Positions 1 to 4,937 are shown, numbered from the stretch's first letter. The stretch is 6,448 bases of DNA from CAYVSP01 sp964453655 (GCA_964453655.1 CAYVSP010000028.1:1-6448); one strand, 5' to 3'. Notes: generated by a model not told the origin, from the sequence alone. Made by a program: numbers and translations.

Positions 1-54
1 CTGCCAGCGGATCAAGGTACCATCAATATCAAAAACAGCAAACGGCTTTTTCAT
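1..54 (-). CDS. HAD-superfamily phosphatase, N-terminal 18 residues only
   Basis: This is the start of a gene that continues beyond the left edge of the window. The 18 visible codons read MKKPFAVFDIDGTLIRWQ. They carry HAD motif I, DxDGT (D9, D11, G12, T13). In this family the first Asp is the phosphorylated nucleophile and the second the general acid/base, so the protein is probably a phosphatase acting on a small phosphorylated substrate. The substrate and subfamily cannot be told from this fragment; a SerB-like HAD-IB enzyme is a guess. The ATG overlaps the stop of the upstream iminopeptidase gene as ATGA (51-54), so it is almost certainly cotranscribed and translationally coupled with it. 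Confidence 0.85.
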   Translation of the reverse strand, partial: MKKPFAVFDIDGTLIRWQ

Positions 55-974
55 GCTTCAGAAGTTAGTTGCAGAAGGATTGAGCGAGATATGTTCCAGC
101 TTTCATGTTCGGCTTTGTGGCCACTGATGGTCCAGACTAGCTGGCTGTTCGGTAGTTTCTGGTTCAGTTCATACGCTGTCTTAGGTGTGCATACCATATC
201 GTAGCGTCCTTGCACTAGCCAAATCGGCATCGTAAGTTTATGGGTATTTTTCATGATATAACCTTCCGGTACAAAGCCACGATTTACGATATAGTGAACT
301 TCAATCCTAATTCCTGATGGATCGTATTCAGAAGGACTGTCGGGAACAAGCCTGTCATCTAATGCTAAGGCCCCTCTTTCCATGTTTTCATAGGCGTGAC
401 CGGATAAACGAGCTGCCTCCGCGTCGGATCCTAAAATCCGCTTAAAATGGTAGGAGCTTGGATCGCTAACAAATTCCTTTGGCACAGACTGAGCATATTT
501 TTCCCATACATCAGGCAAGAAAGACTTAAATCCCCCCTTTTCCACCCAATCATTCTCAGATTTTCGGCAGGTCCATATACCGTCAAGCACCATGCCTGCA
601 ACTCGTTTAGGGTACTTTATACCGAAAAATAACGCTAGAGATGCACCCCAGGAACCGCCTGTTAGGATGAATTGCGGCAGCTTTAGGTGTTTAGCGATTT
701 TTTCAATGTCCTCAACTGAGTCTTGTGTAGTGTTATTTTTGAGCGAACCATAAGGCAAGCTTTTGCCTGACCCTCTCTGGTCAAAGAAAATAACCCGCTG
801 CTTGTCAGGTTCAAATTTATTCTTTGCCTTATCGGAACAGCTACCACCGGGTCCACCATGCAAATAGATGATAGGGGGTTTTGCATCTTTTTTACCCCAG
901 TCATATACGTATAACTGGTGTCCATTGCCCACATCTAAAAAGCTTTCACTATTGGTAAATTCGTCCGGTGTCAT
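51..974 (-). CDS. pip: Proline iminopeptidase (prolyl aminopeptidase), alpha/beta hydrolase family S33
   Basis: This 307-residue enzyme should release N-terminal proline from peptides in the cytoplasm, and its length is normal for bacterial Pip. Visible landmarks are the oxyanion-hole motif HGGPGG (39-44), DQRGSGKS (65-72), the nucleophile elbow GGSWGAS with Ser108, GRYDMVCTP with the probable catalytic Asp259, and GH with His286. The order and spacing match the Ser-Asp-His triad of the family. The start is firm: the xth stop TAA is followed directly by ATG (TAAATG), with a GGAG Shine-Dalgarno lying inside the end of xth. The 3' end overlaps the next gene by ATGA. In a host-dependent, amino-acid-scavenging organism this would help recover proline from imported peptides (inference). 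A closely related S33 aminopeptidase with another specificity is the main alternative. Confidence 0.92.
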   Translation of the reverse strand: MTPDEFTNSESFLDVGNGHQLYVYDWGKKDAKPPIIYLHGGPGGSCSDKAKNKFEPDKQRVIFFDQRGSGKSLPYGSLKNNTTQDSVEDIEKIAKHLKLPQFILTGGSWGASLALFFGIKYPKRVAGMVLDGIWTCRKSENDWVEKGGFKSFLPDVWEKYAQSVPKEFVSDPSSYHFKRILGSDAEAARLSGHAYENMERGALALDDRLVPDSPSEYDPSGIRIEVHYIVNRGFVPEGYIMKNTHKLTMPIWLVQGRYDMVCTPKTAYELNQKLPNSQLVWTISGHKAEHESWNISRSILLQLTSEA

Positions 975-1778
975 TTATATCTCCAATTCTATACTTATTG
1001 GGCAGTGGTCTGAGCCCATCACATCAGCATGGATCTTAGCGGTTTTTACTTTATCCTTTAGACTGCTGGAAACTAAAATATAATCGATTCGCCAGCCAAC
1101 GTTTCTAGCCCGTGCATTGGCCCAGTGTGTCCACCAAGTGTAGTTCCCGTTACCCTTCGTGAACTGACGAAACGTATCAACGAAACCATGGTCTATTAGG
1201 TTTTGAAAACCGGCCCGCTCTTCGTCTGTAAAGCCGCGTTTGCCAACATTGGCCGCAGGCCTTGCTAAATCATCTTCAGTGTGCGCGACATTTAAGTCGC
1301 CGCAAAAAATGACCGGTTTTCTTTTTTCTAGACGTTGCAGCCAAGCTAGAAAAGCTTTGTCCCAGACTTCCCGCAACTTTAAGCGGCTCAAGTCATCTTT
1401 AACGTTGATGGTATAAACATATACCAAGAAAAACTTCTCAAACTCTGCTGTAACGACACGCCCCTCCTTATTTGGGTCACCATAGGTATCACCGTGTAGC
1501 TTAAACTCCGCGATAAATTCTTGAGGAAAACCGTTCTCAACTTTGACAGGCTTAGGTTTGCTAAAAATGGCCGTACCACTGTAGCCTTTTTTCTCAGCAC
1601 TATTCCAATATTCTTGGTAGCCTTCTAGATCAATAGTTGCCTGGCCTTGCTCAGCTTTGGTTTCCTGTAAGCCCAAAATATCCGGCTGGTGCTTTACCAT
1701 AAATTCCTGAAAAGCACCTTTATTAACAACCGCCCGGATGCCGTTGACATTCCACGAATAAATATTCAACTTACTCAT
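975..1778 (-). CDS. xth: Exodeoxyribonuclease III / AP endonuclease
   Basis: This 267-residue member of the exonuclease-endonuclease-phosphatase superfamily is expected to cut DNA 5' of abasic sites and to remove 3' blocking groups or nucleotides in base-excision repair. Conserved motifs occur in order: WNVNGIRA (9-16), LQETK with the Mg-binding Glu39, YSGTAIFSK (66-74), the active-site Tyr region YTIN (122-125), GDLNVAH with Asp161 and Asn163, WRIDYI (229-234), and the C-terminal GSDHCPI with Asp257-His258. The Tyr motif is usually close to YTPN in this group; here Pro is replaced by Ile. Upstream of the ATG there is only a weak AGG, and a strong hairpin ends one base before the start. The preceding small ORF overlaps this gene by 8 bases, so initiation is probably coupled to it. 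The gene abuts pip directly. Confidence 0.95.
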   Translation of the reverse strand: MSKLNIYSWNVNGIRAVVNKGAFQEFMVKHQPDILGLQETKAEQGQATIDLEGYQEYWNSAEKKGYSGTAIFSKPKPVKVENGFPQEFIAEFKLHGDTYGDPNKEGRVVTAEFEKFFLVYVYTINVKDDLSRLKLREVWDKAFLAWLQRLEKRKPVIFCGDLNVAHTEDDLARPAANVGKRGFTDEERAGFQNLIDHGFVDTFRQFTKGNGNYTWWTHWANARARNVGWRIDYILVSSSLKDKVKTAKIHADVMGSDHCPISIELEI

Positions 1779-1941
1779 CGCAAAGACCTGCTTTCTGGCA
1801 GAGCCAAAAAATCTGTCTTTGCTCTTGGCGCACTACTGTGTCGGCCGGCGTCAGTCGCTCACTCATCGTATCATCTATACGACTCGTTCGCTCCTCCTTA
1901 CCTCCTTGTATTGCATCCAAGCCAGTAAGTTGAATTACCAT
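1771..1941 (-). CDS. Small ORF of 56 residues overlapping the start of xth, function unknown
   Basis: An open frame of 57 codons starts at ATG 1941-1939 and ends in TAA at 1773-1771, eight bases inside xth. The product begins MVIQLTGLDAIQGG and ends KAGLCDE. It is hydrophilic and charged in the middle, has two Cys (48 and 54) and one Trp, and shows no signal peptide or membrane segment. I do not recognise a family. Three things support translation: a -10 hexamer TATACT exactly 7 bases before the ATG, an overlap with the next start that is typical of coupled genes, and a hairpin at the xth start that ribosomes on this ORF would open. It may be a real small protein or a leader ORF whose translation sets xth expression. 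Codon-level conservation has not been checked, so the frame could still be fortuitous. Confidence 0.6.
   Translation of the reverse strand: MVIQLTGLDAIQGGKEERTSRIDDTMSERLTPADTVVRQEQRQIFWLCQKAGLCDE
1780..1822 (-). promoter_or_regulatory. Hairpin occluding the xth start, inside the upstream small ORF
   Basis: Read on the minus strand, a 43-nt symmetric hairpin forms. The outer stem is GCAAAGAC (1822-1815) with GTCTTTGC (1787-1780), 8 perfect pairs. A 3x3 internal loop follows, then an inner stem TTTTTTGGC (1811-1803) with GCCAGAAAG (1799-1791), 9 pairs including two G-U, and a 3-nt loop. It ends one base before the xth ATG and would bury the ribosome landing site. Translation of the small ORF runs through the whole hairpin. 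Confidence 0.6.
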
Positions 1942-1948
1942 GTAGATT

Positions 1949-1977
1949 AGTATAGCGTGATTAAACGTGAATCTGAT
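1949..1977 (-). promoter_or_regulatory. Predicted promoter of the small ORF-xth-pip-HAD operon (leaderless)
   Basis: On the minus strand TATACT (1954-1949, five of six consensus bases) is followed by seven bases and then the ATG at 1941. Initiation 7-8 bases after the -10 would therefore place the transcript start at or next to the A of the start codon. The -35 at 17-bp spacing (1977-1972, ATCAGA) is poor. No Shine-Dalgarno precedes the ATG. Confidence 0.55.
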
Positions 1978-1982
1978 AGACT
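1974..1982 (+). promoter_or_regulatory. Predicted extended -10 promoter of pyrH (leaderless or nearly so)
   Basis: TG-A-TAGACT (1974-1982) is an extended -10 element, with the hexamer at 1977-1982, ending 8 bases before the pyrH ATG. No convincing -35 is visible at the right spacing, as is often true of extended -10 promoters. There is no purine-rich Shine-Dalgarno before the ATG. An alternative is TTGAAT (1930-1935) with TATAGC (1951-1956), but its spacer is only 15 bases. Confidence 0.4.
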
Positions 1983-1990
1983 AGCTGCAA

Positions 1991-2704
1991 ATGGCTTCAT
2001 ATAAGCGGATTCTTTTAAAGCTCTCAGGCGAGCAATTGGCTGGTAAATATGATAACGGTATTGATCCAGATGTTGCCGCATATCTAGCCAAAGAGTGCAA
2101 GCAAGTTGTTGATGAGGGCTGTCAGTTAGTAGTTATAGTGGGCGGTGGAAACTTAGTGCGGGGTGCCGAGGTCGCCGGTAAAGGCATAAAGCGTGTTACT
2201 GCTGAACAGATGGGCATGCTTAGTGGACTTATCAATGCTATGGCCGTTACTGACATTTTTGAAGCAAATGGCGTAGCTACACGCTGTTTAAGTAATATTT
2301 TTGCAGATCAAGTTGCGGAAGCTTACTCGTTTCGCCGTGCCGAAAAACATCTTCAGAGTGGTCGTTTAGTCATTGTAGCTGGGGGCATGGGGCGTCCATA
2401 CTTTACTCACGATACTGCCTCAGTTAACATAGCGCTTGAACTTAATTGCGATATTGTACTCAAGGCCACAAAGTATGATGGTGTCTATGACAAAGATCCT
2501 GCCAAGAACACGGACGTAAAAAAACTAGAGACTGTTTCATATCACGAAGCTTTAGAGAATGATGCTATTAAAGTAATGGACAAGGCTGCTTTAGGACTTG
2601 CCATGGAGCAGAACATGCCAGTTGTTGTCTTTGACATCATGACGCCAGGTAATCTCCTAAAGCTCGTTCAGGGCCAAAATATCGGCACAAAAATCGGCAA
2701 CTAA
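1991..2704 (+). CDS. pyrH: Uridylate kinase (UMP kinase)
   Basis: This 237-residue amino acid kinase family protein should phosphorylate UMP to UDP with ATP in pyrimidine nucleotide synthesis. It is normally an essential cytoplasmic hexamer. Motifs seen are YKRILLKLSGE (4-14, Lys10 near the phosphates), the glycine loop GGGNLVRG (51-58), NGVATRCLSN (93-102), the UMP loop GGMGRPYFTHDTAS (131-144), the nucleotide-binding KATKYDGVYDKDP (158-170), and VMDKAALGLAMEQNMPVVVFD (195-215). In most bacteria the UMP loop reads close to GTGNPFFTTDTAA; the Gly-Met-Gly-Arg-Pro-Tyr form here is divergent but keeps the shape. The start fits the family's usual N-terminus and has no Shine-Dalgarno. The gene stands alone, without the tsf or frr neighbours common elsewhere, and ends at a hairpin terminator. 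Confidence 0.95.
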   Translation: MASYKRILLKLSGEQLAGKYDNGIDPDVAAYLAKECKQVVDEGCQLVVIVGGGNLVRGAEVAGKGIKRVTAEQMGMLSGLINAMAVTDIFEANGVATRCLSNIFADQVAEAYSFRRAEKHLQSGRLVIVAGGMGRPYFTHDTASVNIALELNCDIVLKATKYDGVYDKDPAKNTDVKKLETVSYHEALENDAIKVMDKAALGLAMEQNMPVVVFDIMTPGNLLKLVQGQNIGTKIGN

Positions 2705-2722
2705 AACTCTTTCCGACTATAA

Positions 2723-2751
2723 AAAACAGGAGCCAGTTTGACTCCTGTTTT
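2723..2751. terminator. Bidirectional intrinsic terminator between pyrH and the pilin gene
   Basis: AAAACAGGAG (2723-2732) pairs perfectly with CTCCTGTTTT (2742-2751) around a 9-nt loop. The stem ends in four T on the plus strand and reads into six T on the minus strand. It sits 18 bases after the pyrH stop and 25 bases past the pilin stop, so it serves both convergent genes and looks stronger for the pilin transcript. Confidence 0.85.
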
Positions 2752-2776
2752 GGCTTCAAAGTGAACTATTTTGGTG

Positions 2777-3226
2777 TTAGTTCAAGTTGTTCTTGGTGAA
2801 TGTACCACCGGCTTCGAGCGTGGCAGTAAGCGTGTACTGGGCACAGTCTTTAGTGGTGTTGTCACAGGCTGAACCGTCGCTAGCTGTTACAGCATAGCTG
2901 TAGGTATTAGCTCCAGCACTGCCGGCCAATGTTTGTGCACTGCCCTTTGGATCCTTCAAAGCCTCTGCGTCCAAACCTTTCATGTTTGTTGAACGCCATG
3001 TGGAATCGTTTAGATTTGCCAAAGTCGGATACTTGCCGTTTTGTGCATAGTAAGCCTCAACCTGGCCATGTAAAGCCTTAATATCGGTTGTGCGCTCGGT
3101 ATCACGTGCTTTTTGCTGGATACCGGTGAATGTCGTTATAACCAATGCGGCTAAAATACCAATGACGACAATCACAATTAAGAGTTCCACAATTGTGAAA
3201 CCTTTTTGATTTGTTCGAATTTTCAT
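2777..3226 (-). CDS. Type IV major-pilin-like protein (prepilin)
   Basis: This 149-residue prepilin has a short basic leader MKIRTNQKG, then the prepilin peptidase cleavage/N-methylation site G|FTIVE with Glu at mature position 5. A hydrophobic segment of about 20 residues follows (roughly 10-30), which anchors the subunit in the membrane and forms the pilus core. Next come an amphipathic helix continuation (QQKARDTERTTDIKALHGQ), a NGKYPT turn, and a C-terminal globular part. Cys121 and Cys128 could form a small disulfide loop. I chose the ATG at 3226 rather than the in-frame GTG at 3241, because it gives a typical 9-residue leader and leaves room for GGGTGGG as a weak ribosome site. Unlike its neighbours it appears to have a leader of about 48 bases. 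In Saccharibacteria such pili serve twitching, host attachment or DNA uptake (family knowledge); the exact role is not shown here. Confidence 0.9.
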   Translation of the reverse strand: MKIRTNQKGFTIVELLIVIVVIGILAALVITTFTGIQQKARDTERTTDIKALHGQVEAYYAQNGKYPTLANLNDSTWRSTNMKGLDAEALKDPKGSAQTLAGSAGANTYSYAVTASDGSACDNTTKDCAQYTLTATLEAGGTFTKNNLN

Positions 3227-3279
3227 TCTTGAGTTGCCCACCCTTTCTAATTTTTTATGTGGTTATGTTTAACCCCGAC

Positions 3280-3308
3280 AGTGTAAAACTTTTCGTTCTT
3301 AAAAACAA
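3280..3308 (-). promoter_or_regulatory. Predicted sigma70-like promoter of the pilin gene
   Basis: On the minus strand TTGTTT (3308-3303) and TACACT (3285-3280) are separated by 17 bases. The predicted start is near 3273, giving a leader of about 48 bases. That leader contains a small hairpin GGTTA-TGTT-TAACC (3261-3274) at its 5' end. Confidence 0.45.
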
Positions 3309-3341
3309 GCATGCATCAGTAAACTGTGGAAAGTTTTGCTT
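3307..3341 (-). terminator. Weak candidate terminator downstream of the methyltransferase gene
   Basis: On the minus strand AAGCA (3341-3337) can pair with TGCTT (3311-3307), enclosing a second stem AAACT/AGTTT (3336-3332 with 3325-3321). The structure runs straight into GTTTTT. It begins four bases after the methyltransferase stop. The stem is short and asymmetric, and it overlaps the -35 of the pilin promoter, so the call is tentative. Confidence 0.3.
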
Positions 3342-3345
3342 ACAC

Positions 3346-4179
3346 CTATTCAACAGAACTATAAGTGCGAACATTATATATATCTTTATAGCGACGACCA
3401 ACATCCTCCTGTAATACAAATAGTTCCTGGGAAACGTAGGTTTGTGGTCCGTTGAAGGTGACACGAATTGGATGATCACCAGCTATATCTTGCAGCCGAC
3501 TAAATACCTGTAGGCGTGTTTCCTCAGAAAAAGGCGTATACATATAAAAAGCAGTCCCATCAGAGAAGTCGTGCTCAAGTACGTTTGCACATATTAATTC
3601 TACATTTGGCAAACCAATTCTTTCTACTATTCGTCTTGCTCCTTCAACACGTTGCGGTACAATCTCAACACCTTTAGTCGTTGCATTCGTAGTAATGCCT
3701 GCATAAATTGGCATACGATTGTATCCAGAGCCTAAGTCGTAGAACACATCATCGCTTGTTAGGTCTAAACTGTGAAGAGCTTCCCTAAGTATTATGTATC
3801 TTGTTTGCACATTGCCGCCTAACCACAACTGCTCATTTGGGTACGCCTTGCTTAGTTTACTTCTAAACGGAGCAAGCTCTGCCTCAGCTTTGTATACATT
3901 AAACCCAAAGGCATGGTCGATTACCCAGTCTAGTACTTTTCTATCATGATAATAGTCGGCAAAAGGAGCTTTGCTAGATAGTTCTCTCAATAATGGTTGG
4001 ATGATGGGCTCAACTTCATCGCTAAAGTCGTGAAAAAAACTTACCAAATCACAAATTTCTTCGCTTGCTACGGGTTTTGGATCCTCAAAGCGACAAACCG
4101 CAAGCATTCGATGTAATAGCTCTTGCTGAGCTTCCGATAATGCCACCCACGTTGCAGCATCTTGGCCTATCTCTGCCAT
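3346..4179 (-). CDS. Class I SAM-dependent methyltransferase, substrate unknown
   Basis: The product is 277 residues when started at ATG 4179. Residues 1-120 are helical and without a recognised motif. A Rossmann-type methyltransferase core follows: motif I VFYDLGSGYNR (145-155), which binds the methionine part of SAM; motif II GVEIVP with acidic Glu172 for the ribose; ELICANVLEHDF (194-205); and MYTPF (213-217) at the position of motif IV. The DLGSG...GVEIVP pattern recalls Dot1-like and related methyltransferases, but the target (protein, nucleic acid or small molecule) cannot be inferred. The frame stays open upstream to a TTG at 4317, adding 46 residues. I reject that extension because a promoter with a -10 seven bases before ATG 4179 lies inside it, and the added sequence comes from hairpin-rich spacer. 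It stands alone between the pilin gene and the 86-residue protein. Confidence 0.75.
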   Translation of the reverse strand: MAEIGQDAATWVALSEAQQELLHRMLAVCRFEDPKPVASEEICDLVSFFHDFSDEVEPIIQPLLRELSSKAPFADYYHDRKVLDWVIDHAFGFNVYKAEAELAPFRSKLSKAYPNEQLWLGGNVQTRYIILREALHSLDLTSDDVFYDLGSGYNRMPIYAGITTNATTKGVEIVPQRVEGARRIVERIGLPNVELICANVLEHDFSDGTAFYMYTPFSEETRLQVFSRLQDIAGDHPIRVTFNGPQTYVSQELFVLQEDVGRRYKDIYNVRTYSSVE

Positions 4180-4186
4180 TTGGCAA

Positions 4187-4214
4187 AGTATACAACCTAC
4201 ATACAAAAAAGCAA
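4187..4214 (-). promoter_or_regulatory. Predicted promoter of the methyltransferase gene (leaderless)
   Basis: On the minus strand TTGCTT (4214-4209), a 16-base spacer and TATACT (4192-4187) make a good sigma70-like promoter. Seven bases (TTGCCAA) separate the -10 from ATG 4179, so the transcript should start at or beside the start codon. No Shine-Dalgarno is present. Confidence 0.65.
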
Positions 4215-4238
4215 CATTGGCGGAGGGAGCGGGATATC

Positions 4239-4300
4239 GGCCTAAAGGCCTCCTTCGCTCAGCCATGCTCGAAACTAAGAGGTAGTTTCTGTGCGTGGCT
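4239..4300. repeat. Pair of intergenic hairpins between the 86-residue gene and the methyltransferase promoter
   Basis: GGCCT-AA-AGGCC (4239-4250) is a 12-base palindrome. Next to it, AGCCATGC (4261-4268) pairs with GCGTGGCT (4293-4300) with one G-T, enclosing a perfect GAAACTA (4271-4277) with TAGTTTC (4283-4289) and a 5-nt loop. Neither is followed by a T tract on either strand, so these are not ordinary intrinsic terminators. A further short hairpin with one bulge lies at 4354-4370 (AGTCGGA/TCCGAACT), just past the stop of the 86-residue gene. Function is unknown. No gene is seen in 4180-4371. Confidence 0.6.
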
Positions 4301-4371
4301 TCGCTTCGCCGAACCAAGCGTGCTTATTTATCGGTAATAATGGCGGTATGTGGAGTCGGATTTCCGAACTG

Positions 4372-4632
4372 TCAGCGTGGATAATGTTGCCACTTCATAT
4401 CACCGACAGCAGCTTCGGCTATAGAACATTGGAATAGAGCTGCTCGAAGGCTAGCTCGTCGCTCTGGAGATAAATCATCCCCAGGTACTTCCCTTGTTGC
4501 TGAATCTTCATGTGGTCGTCCAACTGGTATACCAGCTGATTTTTTTAATATGCTTGGGTCTGCAATTATTTCAGTCATTCGGGCGTCAAAAGCATCAAGT
4601 TCTGCTTGTGTTGGTTCAGAAATTCCTGACAT
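4372..4632 (-). CDS. Small protein of 86 residues, function unknown
   Basis: The product begins MSGISEPTQAELDAFDARM and ends KWQHYPR. It is acidic and probably largely helical at the N-terminus (residues 8-25). A Gly/Pro/Asp-rich middle part (GIPVGRPHEDS, 34-44) and a second likely helix, LSPERRASLRAALFQCSIAEA (54-74), follow. I see no membrane segment, signal peptide or known motif. The longest open frame would start at 4755 inside the tRNA-Ser gene; its first 41 residues are tRNA and promoter sequence and are not part of the protein. The chosen ATG lies seven bases after the -10 of a near-consensus promoter. AGGAGG lies 18 bases upstream, too far to act as a normal ribosome site and inside the promoter spacer. 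It is a monocistronic gene by position, following the tRNA by 39 bases. Confidence 0.7.
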   Translation of the reverse strand: MSGISEPTQAELDAFDARMTEIIADPSILKKSAGIPVGRPHEDSATREVPGDDLSPERRASLRAALFQCSIAEAAVGDMKWQHYPR

Positions 4633-4639
4633 AAGTTTA

Positions 4640-4668
4640 ATTAAACAATTCCTCCTTATATTTGTCAA
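4640..4668 (-). promoter_or_regulatory. Near-consensus promoter of the 86-residue protein gene (leaderless)
   Basis: On the minus strand a perfect -35 TTGACA (4668-4663), a 17-base spacer and TTTAAT (4645-4640, five of six) precede seven bases and then ATG 4632. This is the best promoter in the window. The -35 begins three bases after the tRNA CCA. The -10 lies in a 12-base palindrome, GTTTAATTAAAC. Confidence 0.75.
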
Positions 4669-4671
4669 CAC

Positions 4672-4761
4672 TGGCGGAGAGGACAGGATTTGAACCTGCG
4701 AAAGGATTTCTCCTAAACACGCTTTCCAAGCGTGCGCCTTAAACCACTCGGCCACCTCTCC
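4672..4761 (-). tRNA. tRNA-Ser (anticodon GGA)
   Basis: A 90-nt class II tRNA is seen on the minus strand. The acceptor arm is GGAGAGG (4761-4755) pairing with CCTCTCC, discriminator G, and an encoded CCA (4674-4672). The D-arm region reads TGGCCGAGTGGTTTAAGGC. The anticodon stem is CACGC/GCGTG around loop TTGGAAA, with anticodon GGA at 4727-4725, which reads UCC and UCU. There is a long variable arm (TTTAGGAGAAATCCTTTC), as expected for serine, and a T arm GCAGGTTCAAATCCTGT. Confidence 0.97.
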
Positions 4762-4772
4762 TTGACTGGGTA

Positions 4773-4802
4773 AGTATACAGATTATTTTATTCCTTTGGG
4801 AA
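4773..4802 (-). promoter_or_regulatory. Predicted promoter of tRNA-Ser
   Basis: On the minus strand TTCCCA (4802-4797), an 18-base spacer and TATACT (4778-4773) precede the tRNA. Initiation about seven bases past the -10 gives a 5' leader of only about 5 bases before G1 at 4761. Confidence 0.6.
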
Positions 4803-4841
4803 GAGCAGCCCGAGCAAAAATCGCACTTTTCGCCCGGCGCG

Positions 4842-4912
4842 ATGAGAAACCCAAGCCGGAGGTCCTATTCGCCTATGCGATAGGCCGAATGGGCCGCGCA
4901 TGGGTGTCTCAT
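4842..4912. repeat. 71-base imperfect palindrome in the tRNA-ABC transporter spacer
   Basis: The outer arms ATGAGAAACCCA (4842-4853) and TGGGTGTCTCAT (4901-4912) match at 11 of 12 positions. Inside, ATTCG-CCTAT (4867-4876) pairs with ATAGG-C-CGAAT (4880-4890) as 10 pairs with one bulged C and a 3-base loop, extended by CCT/GGG (4864-4866 with 4891-4893, one wobble). No T tract follows on either strand. The element lies between two outward-facing predicted promoters, and so outside both primary transcripts. It could be a protein-binding site, a miniature mobile element or a structured RNA; nothing in the sequence decides. A weaker hairpin, GCAAAAA/TTTTCGC, lies at 4814-4833. Confidence 0.6.
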
Positions 4913-4937
4913 GACTGATAATTACTACAAAAACATC

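Noticed and set aside
1815..1870. CRISPR-like or tandem repeat in the CGCTC-rich stretch upstream of xth
   Set aside because: The short GTCGCTC/TTCGCTC similarities are irregular, and the stretch is explained by the small ORF.
3227..3241. GTG start five codons upstream of the pilin ATG
   Set aside because: The ribosome-site-like AAAGG would abut the GTG with no spacing, and the ATG gives a normal 9-residue prepilin leader.
4219..4262. Possible degenerate tRNA 3' end (CCCTCCGCCA read on the minus strand)
   Set aside because: The acceptor-like end is there, but no T arm, anticodon arm or matching 5' acceptor strand can be found.
4180..4317. 46-residue N-terminal extension of the methyltransferase from a TTG at 4317
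   Set aside because: It spans the TTGCTT/TATACT promoter and two hairpins, has no ribosome site, and its sequence is low in protein character. ATG 4179 is better supported.
4633..4755. Upstream coding extension of the 86-residue gene
   Set aside because: It reads through tRNA-Ser and the TTGACA promoter; this is a shadow of the tRNA sequence.
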